26,516 bases of DNA from DATJSJ01 sp035504175. GTDB taxonomy: Bacteria; Pseudomonadota; Alphaproteobacteria; Acetobacterales; Acetobacteraceae. Position numbers and translations under genes: made by a program. Position 1 is the stretch's first letter, and every line of letters begins with the position of its first letter. This document shows positions 1 through 7,121 of this stretch, piece by piece. Where the stretch lies: NCBI GenBank assembly GCA_035504175.1, contig DATJSJ010000128.1:1-26516 (forward strand). Reading direction: 5' to 3'. The notes beneath the pieces were generated by a model, which made no database searches, was not told the DNA's origin, and saw only the letters and a list, made by a program, of their open reading frames with translations.

Positions 1-627
1 CCGATCAGCGCCAAACTGGTCGCCAACCTGATCACCGAGGCGGGCGCCAACCGGGTGCTGACGCTCGACCTGCATGCCGGGCAGATCCAGGGCTTCTTCG
101 ACATCCCGGTCGACAATCTCTACGCGGCACCGCTGTTCACCCGCGACATCCAGGAGCGCTATGCCGGGCGCGACATCATGATCGTCTCGCCCGATGTCGG
201 CGGCGTGGTGCGGGCGCGGGCGCTGGCCAAGCGGCTCAACGTCGACCTCGCGATCATCGACAAGCGGCGCGAGCGCGCCGGCGTCTCCGAAGTCATGAAC
301 GTGATCGGCGACGTGCGCGGCCGCGACTGCATCCTGGTCGACGACATCTGCGATTCCGGCGGCACGCTGTGCAACGCGGCCGAGGCGCTGATCAACAACG
401 GCGCCACCTCGGCCAGCGTCTATGTAACGCACGGCGTGCTGTCCGGCGGCGCGGTCGCGCGCATTGCCGGCTCGCCGATCGAAATGATGACGATCACGGA
501 TAGCATTCTGGCCACCGAGGCGGTGCGGCTCGCCTCCAACGTGCGTCAGGTGACAATCGCGCCGCTGCTGGCCGAGGCGATGCGCCGCATCTCCGACGAG
601 AGCTCGGTCAGTTCGCTGTTCGACTGA
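1..627 (+). CDS. prs: Ribose-phosphate pyrophosphokinase, 3' part
   Basis: Makes PRPP from ribose 5-phosphate and ATP in the cytoplasm, feeding nucleotide, histidine and tryptophan synthesis. The frame is open from base 1, so the gene begins outside the window. About 208 residues are seen of the roughly 310 usual for the family. Visible marks are the DLHAGQIQGFF segment, the conserved SPDVGG turn followed by RARALAKRL, the IIDKRRERAG stretch, and the PRPP-binding loop VDDICDSGGTL. The C-terminus is complete (ends SSLFD). The glutathione transferase start follows 10 bases after the stop, so the two are probably co-transcribed. In many alphaproteobacteria prs lies close to rplY and pth; here three unrelated genes lie between them. 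The identification is secure. Confidence 0.96.
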   Translation, partial: PISAKLVANLITEAGANRVLTLDLHAGQIQGFFDIPVDNLYAAPLFTRDIQERYAGRDIMIVSPDVGGVVRARALAKRLNVDLAIIDKRRERAGVSEVMNVIGDVRGRDCILVDDICDSGGTLCNAAEALINNGATSASVYVTHGVLSGGAVARIAGSPIEMMTITDSILATEAVRLASNVRQVTIAPLLAEAMRRISDESSVSSLFD

Positions 628-637
628 GGGGAACGCA

Positions 638-1258
638 ATGAAGCTCTACTACTCGCCCGGCGCATGCTCCCTCGGCATTCACCTGCTGCTCGAGGAGATC
701 GGCAAGCCCTACGACCTGGTCCGGCTCTCCTTCCCCGACCGCGAGCAGTACGGCCCGGTGTTCACCGCGATCAATCCGAAGTCGAAAGTGCCGACCCTGG
801 TGCGCGATGACGGCTCGGTGCTGACCGAGTACGGCGCCGTCGCCGCCTGGCTCGCCCGCACCAACCCCGAGGCGCATCTGCTCCCGGCCGATCCGGAGGA
901 CGAGGCGCGGGCGCGCGAGGCGATCGATTACTGCGTCGGCACCGTGCACATGCAGGGCTTCGCGCGGCTGTTCCGCAGCACCAACTTCACCCCGAACGAG
1001 GCCGATCATGGGGCGGTCCAGGCGCGCGGGCGGGAAATCATCGACCGGGGATTTCGCCTGCTCGCCGACAAGCTGGATGGCCGCGCCTACGTCGCCGGCG
1101 ATTTCTCGATCGGCGACACCGCGCTGTTCTACGTCACCTTCTGGGCGGCCGCGCGGCTGCAGCTGCCGCTGCCGGATGCGATCACCGCGCATTACGCGCG
1201 GATGCGGGAGCGACCGGCCGTGCAGCGGGCGCTGGCGCAGGAAGGCCTCGCGGCGTGA
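638..1258 (+). CDS. Glutathione S-transferase, beta-class-like
   Basis: A 206-residue cytosolic glutathione transferase. The N-terminal thioredoxin-like domain opens with MKLYYSPGACSL, where Cys10 sits at the position of the beta-class active cysteine. NPKSKVPTL provides the cis-proline of the glutathione site, and an E-Y-GAV-AWL segment follows. The C-terminal helical domain, from about residue 85, contains the N-capping segment GDFSIGDTALF. AGGGG-like bases (GAGGGGAACGCA) precede the ATG. It follows prs by 10 bases and overlaps the next gene by 4 bases, so the three form one transcription unit. The substrate cannot be told from sequence; the family conjugates or reduces electrophiles and peroxides with glutathione. 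Confidence 0.9.
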   Translation: MKLYYSPGACSLGIHLLLEEIGKPYDLVRLSFPDREQYGPVFTAINPKSKVPTLVRDDGSVLTEYGAVAAWLARTNPEAHLLPADPEDEARAREAIDYCVGTVHMQGFARLFRSTNFTPNEADHGAVQARGREIIDRGFRLLADKLDGRAYVAGDFSIGDTALFYVTFWAAARLQLPLPDAITAHYARMRERPAVQRALAQEGLAA

Positions 1259-1836
1259 GCAACGCAACCACGGCCGAGACGCTGCGGCCGCTTGCCTTCT
1301 GGTTCCTGCGCCACGGCGAGACCGACTGGAATGCGCACAACCTCTCCCAGGGCGCGGTCGAGGTGCCGCTGAACGCCAACGGGCTCGCGCAGGCGCATCG
1401 CGCCGCAGCCCTGCTGCGCGGGCGCGGCATCGCAACCCTGATCTCCTCCACGGTCGGCCGGGCGCAGGTGACGGCGGAAATCGTCGGGCAGGCGCTGGGC
1501 CTGCCGGTCGCCTTCGACCCCGAGCTGCGCGAGGCCTCCTACGGCGATCGCGAGGGGCAGCCGATGAGCGAGTGGTTCCAGGAATGGGTCGACGGCGTTT
1601 CCACGCCCGAGGGCGGCGAGCCGTTCGCGGCGCTGCGCGCACGCGCGGTTGCGGCGATCAATCGCGCGCTGGCACGTCCCGCGCCGGTGCTGATCGTCTC
1701 GCATGGCGGCTTGTTCCGCGCCGTCCGTGCGGCGATGGGCTTGCCGCCGAACGTGCGCACGCCGAACGCAACGCCGCTCTGGTGCGAGCCGCCGGCGCCT
1801 GACGCGGCCGCCTGGACGCTGAACCCGGCGACCTGA
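1255..1836 (+). CDS. Histidine phosphatase (phosphoglycerate mutase-like)
   Basis: A 193-residue member of the histidine phosphatase superfamily. The catalytic RHG motif is FLRHGETDWN (His20), followed by a second substrate-binding segment SSTVGRAQVTAEIV, an acidic segment ELREASYGDREG that supplies the usual Glu, and the second catalytic histidine in VSHGGLFRAV. Its start is GTG, overlapping the stop of the glutathione transferase in a GTGA junction, which indicates translational coupling. The length fits small phosphatases of the GpmB/CobC type better than true glycolytic mutase. The substrate is not predictable. An inverted repeat follows the stop by about 50 bases. Confidence 0.88.
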   Translation: MSNATTAETLRPLAFWFLRHGETDWNAHNLSQGAVEVPLNANGLAQAHRAAALLRGRGIATLISSTVGRAQVTAEIVGQALGLPVAFDPELREASYGDREGQPMSEWFQEWVDGVSTPEGGEPFAALRARAVAAINRALARPAPVLIVSHGGLFRAVRAAMGLPPNVRTPNATPLWCEPPAPDAAAWTLNPAT

Positions 1837-1884
1837 CCGGCCAGGTCGGCCGCGCGGCACCCGGCACACGAAACGGAGGGCCAG

Positions 1885-1910
1885 TCCTCCCGGCATGGCG
1901 GCCGGGAGGA
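1885..1910. terminator. Inverted repeat between convergent genes
   Basis: Arms TCCTCCCGGC and GCCGGGAGGA form a perfect 10-base stem with a 6-base loop (ATGGCG). It lies between the end of the histidine phosphatase gene on the plus strand (1836) and the end of the secreted-protein gene on the minus strand (1925). Position and symmetry suit a bidirectional transcription terminator, but no T-run follows on either side, so this is an inference. Confidence 0.5.
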
Positions 1911-1924
1911 TCGCCGTGGGCGCG

Positions 1925-2512
1925 CTACTTGGCCGGGCCAGGCGCCGCCGATCCGCCGGCCTCGGCCTGGTGCATCGCCGCCAGCTTGTCGAGCAGGGTG
2001 CTCGCCGCCTGCACGCAGGCCTGCGTCGACTCGTCGTCGGCGCACTTGATGTCGATCGAATTGTCGCCGCGACTGAAGTGGAAATGCGCCGCCTTGGACG
2101 GCGGCATGCGCCAGCCCCAGTCCGGACGCTGGTGCATCATCATCTCATGCATCCGCATCATCTCCCGCATGCGCATCGGACCGCCCGGGGGTGGACCGCC
2201 GGGCGGGCCGCCGGCATCCGGCCCGGACGGCTCGGCTGGCTCGGCGGCGGCGATCTGCAGCGCCCGGTCGAGCGCGGCCCCACCGTCGCCGCGGTTGGCG
2301 ATCACCGCGGTGCGGCCGCCGGGCAGCGGGACGAGCTGCAGCGTCACCGGAGCGCGGGCGCCGGGCTGGGCCGGACCTGCGACCACTCCGGCCGGGGCGC
2401 CCTGCTCCGCCGGTCCCTGGCCGGGCGGGGGCGCCGGCATCTGCGCCCAGCCGGTTCCAGCTCCGAGCAGCGCCAGGCTGGCGCCGAGCAGCAAGGTTCG
2501 ATGCATGATCAT
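1925..2512 (-). CDS. Secreted Met/Pro/Gly-rich protein of unknown function
   Basis: I do not recognise this 195-residue protein. It begins with a signal peptide (MIMHRTLLLGASLALLGAG..., likely cleavage after GWA near residue 23), so the mature chain is probably periplasmic. Residues 25-60 are Pro/Gly/Ala-rich and 99-112 are a Gly-Pro spacer. Residues 113-136 hold nine methionines with His122 and His127, a composition seen in copper- or silver-binding periplasmic proteins. A C-terminal part (about 137-182) has HFHF, two cysteines (157 and 166) and a helical ending. The start at 2512 has AGGAG four bases upstream; an in-frame ATG at 2506 is an alternative with ten-base spacing. It stands alone, convergent with the phosphatase and divergent from rplY. 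A metal-binding role is only a suggestion from composition. Confidence 0.72.
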   Translation of the reverse strand: MIMHRTLLLGASLALLGAGTGWAQMPAPPPGQGPAEQGAPAGVVAGPAQPGARAPVTLQLVPLPGGRTAVIANRGDGGAALDRALQIAAAEPAEPSGPDAGGPPGGPPPGGPMRMREMMRMHEMMMHQRPDWGWRMPPSKAAHFHFSRGDNSIDIKCADDESTQACVQAASTLLDKLAAMHQAEAGGSAAPGPAK

Positions 2513-2650
2513 CGATCTCCTCAGAATTGCCTGCGGCGCGGCCAAAGACAGCCTGCCGGCCTGCCGCACCGTCCGGACTACGCGGGCGGCGGTGCGAACC
2601 CGCGCCGCGCCGCTTTCACATCCCCGGCATGAGCGGCCCGGCGCGCGGCG

Positions 2651-2679
2651 TTGCCATCGACCGCCCGATCCGCTAGACG
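2651..2679 (+). promoter_or_regulatory. Candidate rplY promoter in divergent intergenic region
   Basis: The 292 bases at 2513-2804 separate the secreted-protein gene (minus) from rplY (plus) and hold no gene. Within them, TTGCCAT followed after 14 bases by GCTAGACG resembles the Caulobacter-type housekeeping consensus (TTGACGS, 10-14 bases, GCTANAWC). Use of this site would give rplY a leader of roughly 120 bases. I saw no convincing promoter for the minus-strand gene in the same stretch. Confidence 0.35.
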
Positions 2680-2804
2680 GCGCCCCTCCGGCGCTTCGCG
2701 CCGGCGGCAGGTTCGCGGTCGGCGGAGGCTGGCCGCGACCTGCGTGCTGTTGCCAGTGCCGTCGGCACCCCTGGAGGCCGCCGGCACGATCTGGAAGGTG
2801 TGTC

Positions 2805-3509
2805 ATGGCCAATTTCGTTACCATCGAGGCCGCGGCGCGCGAGCGGGCCGGTAAGGGGGCGGCGCGCGCGACCCGGCGGGCGGGGAAGATCCCTGCCGTC
2901 ATCTATGGCGCCAAGCAGCCGGCGACGCTGATCGCGCTCGATCCGGCCGCGGTGCTGCGCGAACTGCACCGGCCCGGCTGGCGCTCCCGCCTCTATGAGA
3001 TTGCGCTCGACGGCAGCAGCACCCGGGCGCTGATCCGCGACATCCAGTTCCATCCGGTCACCGACAAGCCGGAGCATGTCGACTTCCAGCGCCTGGCGGC
3101 CGGAGAGAAGATCCATGTCGCCGTGCAGGTCGCCTTCACCAATGAGGGGCTGTCGCCCGGGCTGAAGCGCGGCGGCGTGTTGAACGTCGTGCGCCATACG
3201 GTCGAGGTTTATTGCGATCCCGACCAAATCCCGGAGCGGTTCGAGGCCGATCTCGGCGAGCTCGACATCAACGACAATGTGCGCTGGTCGGACCTGAAGG
3301 GCACCGAGGGCATGCGGCCGACCATCATCGATCGCGACTTCGTGGTCGCGACGGTGGCGCCGCCGACCAAGGCGGCCGAGCCGACCGCGGAGGCGGCGGC
3401 CGCCGCGGCGCCTGCCCCGCTACCGGCGAAGGCGGCCGCCCCCGCCAAGCCGGCCGCCGGCGCCAGGGCCGCGGGATCCGGCAAGTCCGCCGGCGGCAAG
3501 AAGGGCTGA
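2805..3509 (+). CDS. rplY: Large ribosomal subunit protein bL25 (CTC form)
   Basis: Binds 5S rRNA in the 50S subunit. The 234-residue protein has the L25 domain (about residues 1-90: the ARERAGKGAAR...KIPAVIYG opening and a DIQFHPVTDKPEHVDF strand pair) followed by the TL5/CTC beta domain (about 95-185, with the LKRGGVLNVVRHTVEV and GMRPTIIDRDFVVATV segments). A low-complexity tail rich in Ala, Pro and Lys (about 190-234) ends GGKKG; such basic tails vary among alphaproteobacteria. The start was chosen at ATG 2805 because GGAAGGTG lies just upstream and the family begins here, although the frame is open much further upstream. pth begins 30 bases after the stop. Confidence 0.95.
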   Translation: MANFVTIEAAARERAGKGAARATRRAGKIPAVIYGAKQPATLIALDPAAVLRELHRPGWRSRLYEIALDGSSTRALIRDIQFHPVTDKPEHVDFQRLAAGEKIHVAVQVAFTNEGLSPGLKRGGVLNVVRHTVEVYCDPDQIPERFEADLGELDINDNVRWSDLKGTEGMRPTIIDRDFVVATVAPPTKAAEPTAEAAAAAAPAPLPAKAAAPAKPAAGARAAGSGKSAGGKKG

Positions 3510-3539
3510 CGCCACCCGGCCGCGATCGCGCATGCCGCC

Positions 3540-4130
3540 ATGCAGCTCTGGGTCGGCCTCGGCAATCCCGAGCCCGGGATGCTGCGCAACCGTCACAACA
3601 TCGGCTTCATGGCGGTGGATGCGATCGCGCGCGCGCACGGCTTCACGCCGTGGCGGCAGCGCTTCAAGGGCGTCGTCGCCGAGGGCACGGTCGGTTCCGA
3701 GCGCATCCTGGCGCTGAAGCCGCTGACCTACATGAACGACTCGGGCGAGTCGGTGCAGCCGGCGGCGGCGTTCTACAAGCTGCCGCCGGCGTCGATTGCG
3801 GTTTTTCATGACGAGCTCGACCTGGTCGCCGGGCGGGTGCGGGTGAAGCGCGGCGGCGGGGCCGCCGGCCATAACGGGCTGCGCAGCATCGACCGCATGC
3901 TGGGGACGCAGGATTACTGGCGGGTACGGCTCGGCATCGGCCATCCGGGGCAGAAGGAGCGCGTGCTCGGCCATGTGCTCGGCGATTTTTCCCGCGCCGA
4001 CGAGGATTGGCTGACGGCGCTGCTCGGCGCCGTCGCCGAGGCGGCGCCGCTGCTGGTGCAGGGCCTGCCCGCGGGCAAGCCGGAGGAATTCATGACGCGC
4101 GTGGCGCTGCTGACCCGGGAGCCGGGCTGA
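3540..4130 (+). CDS. pth: Peptidyl-tRNA hydrolase
   Basis: Cleaves peptidyl-tRNA released from stalled ribosomes and recycles tRNA in the cytoplasm. The 196-residue protein shows the family's GLGNPEPGMLRNRHNIGF opening, with Asn9 and the catalytic base His19. It also has the YMNDSGE segment with its conserved Asn, the FHDELDL aspartate that orients the histidine, and GHNGLRS. Length is normal. No strong Shine-Dalgarno is seen before the ATG. A nearby ATG at 3532 is in another frame. It sits between rplY and ychF, the usual alphaproteobacterial arrangement, and ychF begins one base after its TGA. Confidence 0.97.
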   Translation: MQLWVGLGNPEPGMLRNRHNIGFMAVDAIARAHGFTPWRQRFKGVVAEGTVGSERILALKPLTYMNDSGESVQPAAAFYKLPPASIAVFHDELDLVAGRVRVKRGGGAAGHNGLRSIDRMLGTQDYWRVRLGIGHPGQKERVLGHVLGDFSRADEDWLTALLGAVAEAAPLLVQGLPAGKPEEFMTRVALLTREPG

Positions 4131-4131
4131 G

Positions 4132-5226
4132 ATGGGCTTCAACTGCGGCATCGTCGGCCTGCCCAATGTCGGCAAGTCGACGCTGTTCAACGCGCTGACC
4201 GCGACCGCCGCGGCCGCCGCCGCGAACTACCCGTTCTGCACCATCGAGCCGAATGTCGGCCGCGTTCCCGTCCCCGATCCGCGGCTCGATGCGCTGGCCG
4301 CGATCGCGAAATCGGCGAAGATCGTGCCGACGACGCTGGAATTCGTCGACATCGCCGGGCTGGTGCGCGGCGCCTCGCGCGGCGAGGGGTTGGGCAACCA
4401 GTTCCTCGCCAACATCCGCGAGGTCGATGCGATCATCCATGTGCTGCGCTGCTTCGAGGATGACGACGTGACCCATGTCGAGGGCAGCGTCGATCCGGTG
4501 CGCGATGCCGAGACGGTCGAGACCGAGCTGATGCTCGCCGATCTCGAGAGCCTCGAGAAGCGGCTGCCGAATTTGCAGAAGCGCGCCCGCGGCGGCGACA
4601 AGGAGAGTGCTGCCCAGGCGGCGCTGATCGAGCCGATCGTCGCCGCGCTGCAGGAAGGACGGCCGGCGCGGACCGCGATTGCCGCGGGAGAGGCGGAGGC
4701 GGCGCGGCGGCTGCAGCTCCTGACCGCCAAGCCGGTGCTGTACGTGTGCAATGTCGAGGAAGCCTCCGCCGCGACCGGCAATGCGCATGCCGCGCGCGTC
4801 GCGGTGCGGGCGGAGGCGGAGGGCGCAGCCATGGTCGTGGTCTCTGCCGCGATCGAGGCGGAGGTAAGCCAGTTGCCGGAGGCGGACCGACGCGAGTTCC
4901 TCGACGGGCTCGGGCTTGCCGATAGCGGGCTCGATCGCGTGATCCGCGCCGGCTACGGGCTGCTCGGCCTGATCACGTTTTTCACCGCCGGGCCGAAGGA
5001 GACGCGCGCCTGGACGATCACGACCGGCACCAGAGCGCCGCAGGCGGCCGGCGCGATCCACGGCGATTTCGAGCGCGGCTTCATCGCCGCCGAGACCATC
5101 GCCTATGACGATTACGTGGCGCTGCGCGGCGAGGCGGGCGCGCGCGAGGCGGGCCGGCTGCGCGTCGAAGGCCGCGACTACGTGGTGCGCGACGGCGACG
5201 TGATGCTGTTCCGGTTCAACGTCTGA
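4132..5226 (+). CDS. ychF: Ribosome-binding ATPase YchF (Obg family)
   Basis: A 364-residue P-loop ATPase of the Obg clan that binds ribosomes and has been linked to redox stress control. The order is G1 GLPNVGKST, then NYPFCTIEPNVG, G3 DIAGLVRGASRGEGLGNQFL, a helical coiled-coil insert at about residues 125-185, the NVEE motif (in place of the NKxD of GTPases, the hallmark of ATP preference), and a C-terminal TGS domain (LLGLITFFTAGPKETRAWTI onward). It ends in the canonical LFRFNV. Only one base separates it from pth. A hairpin follows five bases after the stop. Confidence 0.97.
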   Translation: MGFNCGIVGLPNVGKSTLFNALTATAAAAAANYPFCTIEPNVGRVPVPDPRLDALAAIAKSAKIVPTTLEFVDIAGLVRGASRGEGLGNQFLANIREVDAIIHVLRCFEDDDVTHVEGSVDPVRDAETVETELMLADLESLEKRLPNLQKRARGGDKESAAQAALIEPIVAALQEGRPARTAIAAGEAEAARRLQLLTAKPVLYVCNVEEASAATGNAHAARVAVRAEAEGAAMVVVSAAIEAEVSQLPEADRREFLDGLGLADSGLDRVIRAGYGLLGLITFFTAGPKETRAWTITTGTRAPQAAGAIHGDFERGFIAAETIAYDDYVALRGEAGAREAGRLRVEGRDYVVRDGDVMLFRFNV

Positions 5227-5230
5227 TAGG

Positions 5231-5255
5231 CTGCCGCCGGCCGGAACGGCGGCGG
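5231..5255 (+). terminator. Hairpin after ychF
   Basis: CTGCCGCCG pairs with CGGCGGCGG (nine pairs, one of them G-T) around a seven-base loop, beginning five bases after the ychF stop. Its position at the end of the rplY-pth-ychF unit suggests termination. There is no clear T-run, so this is moderate evidence. Confidence 0.38.
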
Positions 5256-5297
5256 GGGTCGCGATCGCCGCATCGGCAGCAAGCGGGGAAGCAGCGC

Positions 5298-5927
5298 ATG
5301 CCGGACGAACTCGTCTTCTACACCAATCCCATGTCGCGCGGCCGGATCGTGCGCTGGATGCTGGAGGAACTCGGCCAGCCGTATCGCACCGAGCTGCTGG
5401 ATTTCGCGACGACGATGAAGCAGCCCGCCTATCTCGCGGTCAATCCGATGGGCAAGGTGCCGGCGCTGCGGCACGGCGATCAGGTGGTGACGGAGGGTGC
5501 CGCGATCTGCGCCTATCTCGCCGATGCCTTCCCCGAGGCGGGTCTGGCGCCGCCGCCCGGAGATCCGCTGCGGGCCCCGTACTATCGCTGGCTGTTCTTC
5601 GCCGCGGGTCCGGTCGAAGCCGCGGCCACCAACCAGGCGCTGGGCTTCGTCATGCCGGAGGGGCGGGAGCGCACCGCCGGCTATGGCAGCATGGCGGACG
5701 TGCTGAACGCGCTCGAGGGCGCGGTCGCCGGCCACGAGTATCTCGTCGGCGAGCGCTTTTCGGCGGCGGACGTCTATGTCGGATCGCAGATCGGCTGGGG
5801 CATGATGTTCGGCACGCTCGAGAAGCGTCCGGCCTTTGCCGCCTATTGGGAACGCATCAGCGACCGCCCGGCCGCCCGCCGGGCGCGCGAGATCGACGAC
5901 GCGCTCACCCCGGCGCGGCCCGGATAG
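5298..5927 (+). CDS. Glutathione S-transferase family protein
   Basis: A 209-residue glutathione transferase of a different type from the one at 638-1258. The thioredoxin-like domain starts LVFYTNPMSRGRIVRWMLEEL, where Ser13 is at the usual activating position, then has AVNPMGKVPAL with the cis-proline and TEGAAICAYLA. The helical domain carries the conserved GERFSAADVYVGSQI capping region. GGGGAAG lies upstream of the ATG. It is separate from ychF (71-base gap with a hairpin) and convergent with the ureohydrolase gene, whose stop lies 16 bases away. Substrate is unknown. Confidence 0.9.
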   Translation: MPDELVFYTNPMSRGRIVRWMLEELGQPYRTELLDFATTMKQPAYLAVNPMGKVPALRHGDQVVTEGAAICAYLADAFPEAGLAPPPGDPLRAPYYRWLFFAAGPVEAAATNQALGFVMPEGRERTAGYGSMADVLNALEGAVAGHEYLVGERFSAADVYVGSQIGWGMMFGTLEKRPAFAAYWERISDRPAARRAREIDDALTPARPG

Positions 5928-5943
5928 CGCGGCCGGGCGGCCC

Positions 5944-6915
5944 TCAATCGAGGCGCGCCGCCGCCAGCAGGCACAGGATCTCGAACAGCATCGTGGCGCC
6001 GTGGAAGGCGGTGATCCCGCCGACGTCGAAGGGTGGCGAGACTTCCACCAGGTCGCCGCCGACGAAGCGCAGGCCGATCAGCCCGCGCAGCAGACGCAGC
6101 GCCTCGATCGTGGCAATGCCGCCCGCCTCCGGCGTGCCGGTGCCCGGCGCATAAGCCGGGTCGAGCGCGTCGATGTCGAACGAGAGATAGGTCGCGCCCT
6201 CGCCCGCGACCCGGCGTGCCTCCTCGACCGCCCAGCGCCAGCCGCGATCCTGGAACTCGTCCATCGACAGCACGCGCATGCCGGCATCCCGGCTGAAGCG
6301 CCAGAGATCGGGATCGTTGACCGTGCCGCGGATGCCGATCTGGATCGTGCGCGAGGGATCGATCAACCCTTCCTCGACGGCACGGCGGAACGGCGCGCCG
6401 TGATGGAAGCGCGAGCCCATGTAGTCATCGCCGGTGTCGCAATGCGCGTCGACATGCACGAGGCCGAGCGGCGCGCGCCCCATCGAAGCGGCCCGCAGCA
6501 GCGGCAGGGAGATCGAGTGATCGCCGCCGACCGCGAGCGGCGTGACACCGGCTTCGCCGACGCGGCGGGCGAAGGCCTCGATTTCGGCGAGTGCCGTTTC
6601 GAGCGCGTAGGGTTCCTCGATCCAGGCATCGCCGAGATCGCGAACCCGGCAGCTTGCGAAGGGGGCAATGCCGGTCGCGGCATTGATGCGGCGGAGCAGG
6701 CTCGACTGGTTGCGCACTTCGCGGGGGCCGTGGCGGGTGCCGCTGCGGTTGGTGACGCCGCCGTCGAACGGCACGCCGAACAGGCCGATCTCGGCCTCTT
6801 CCGGGTCCTGGGCAAACGGGGCGCGGAAGAAGGTGGCGATGCCGGTGAAGCGCGGCTGCGCCTGCGGGTCGGCGAGGTCGTGGTAGCGCTTGAGGGTCTT
6901 GATCGGCTCGGACAT
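5944..6915 (-). CDS. Agmatinase-family ureohydrolase
   Basis: A 323-residue, di-manganese ureohydrolase that removes urea from a guanidino compound such as agmatine or guanidinobutyrate. All metal ligands are visible: His133 in GGDHSIS, Asp156, His158 and Asp160 in VHVDAHCD, and Asp247 and Asp249 in SFDIDALDP. RSGTRHGP (about 57-64) and the GTGTPEAGG loop (about 258-266) are also typical. GGAG lies eight bases before the ATG. The gene is alone on its strand, with the era end about 206 bases upstream. Agmatinase is the likeliest name, but guanidinobutyrase, guanidinopropionase and guanidine hydrolase share these motifs, so the substrate is not settled and I give no symbol. Confidence 0.88.
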   Translation of the reverse strand: MSEPIKTLKRYHDLADPQAQPRFTGIATFFRAPFAQDPEEAEIGLFGVPFDGGVTNRSGTRHGPREVRNQSSLLRRINAATGIAPFASCRVRDLGDAWIEEPYALETALAEIEAFARRVGEAGVTPLAVGGDHSISLPLLRAASMGRAPLGLVHVDAHCDTGDDYMGSRFHHGAPFRRAVEEGLIDPSRTIQIGIRGTVNDPDLWRFSRDAGMRVLSMDEFQDRGWRWAVEEARRVAGEGATYLSFDIDALDPAYAPGTGTPEAGGIATIEALRLLRGLIGLRFVGGDLVEVSPPFDVGGITAFHGATMLFEILCLLAAARLD

Positions 6916-7012
6916 GGCGCGCGCTCCGTCCTGTGCACCATCCGTTATCTGCCTCGCGCGGCCGCGATGCACCCGATTCCCTTCGAGCTCTCGGTCAGGC
7001 GGCGAAGGCCTG

Positions 7013-7090
7013 CGCCTTCGACACCGTCGAAGGCGACCAACGCCGGAGGCCATGGGGCGGGCTCGAGGTGCGCTCGACGGTGTCGAGCGC
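7013..7090. repeat. Pair of mirror-image hairpins (REP/BIME-like)
   Basis: Hairpin 1 (7013-7035) is CGCCTTCGAC-ACC-GTCGAAGGCG, a perfect ten-base stem. Hairpin 2 (7070-7090) is GCGCTCGAC-GGT-GTCGAGCGC, a perfect nine-base stem. Their cores TCGACACCGTCGA and TCGACGGTGTCGA are exact reverse complements, so two copies of one element stand in opposite orientation 34 bases apart. They lie between the era stop and the ureohydrolase start, both on the minus strand. Hairpin 2 could end era transcription. The paired layout is that of bacterial interspersed mosaic elements. Confidence 0.7.
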
Positions 7091-7121
7091 GCCTAACTGC
7101 GCGCCCGCCTCGACGAAGGGG

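Noticed and set aside
1929..2804. Upstream extension of the rplY frame by 292 codons
   Set aside because: It is antisense to the secreted-protein gene and intergenic DNA. bL25 similarity begins at ATG 2805, which has a good ribosome-binding site.
638..5927. The two glutathione transferases as a recent duplication
   Set aside because: Their active-site regions differ (Cys10 beta-like versus Ser13 type) and overall similarity by eye is low, so they belong to separate subfamilies.
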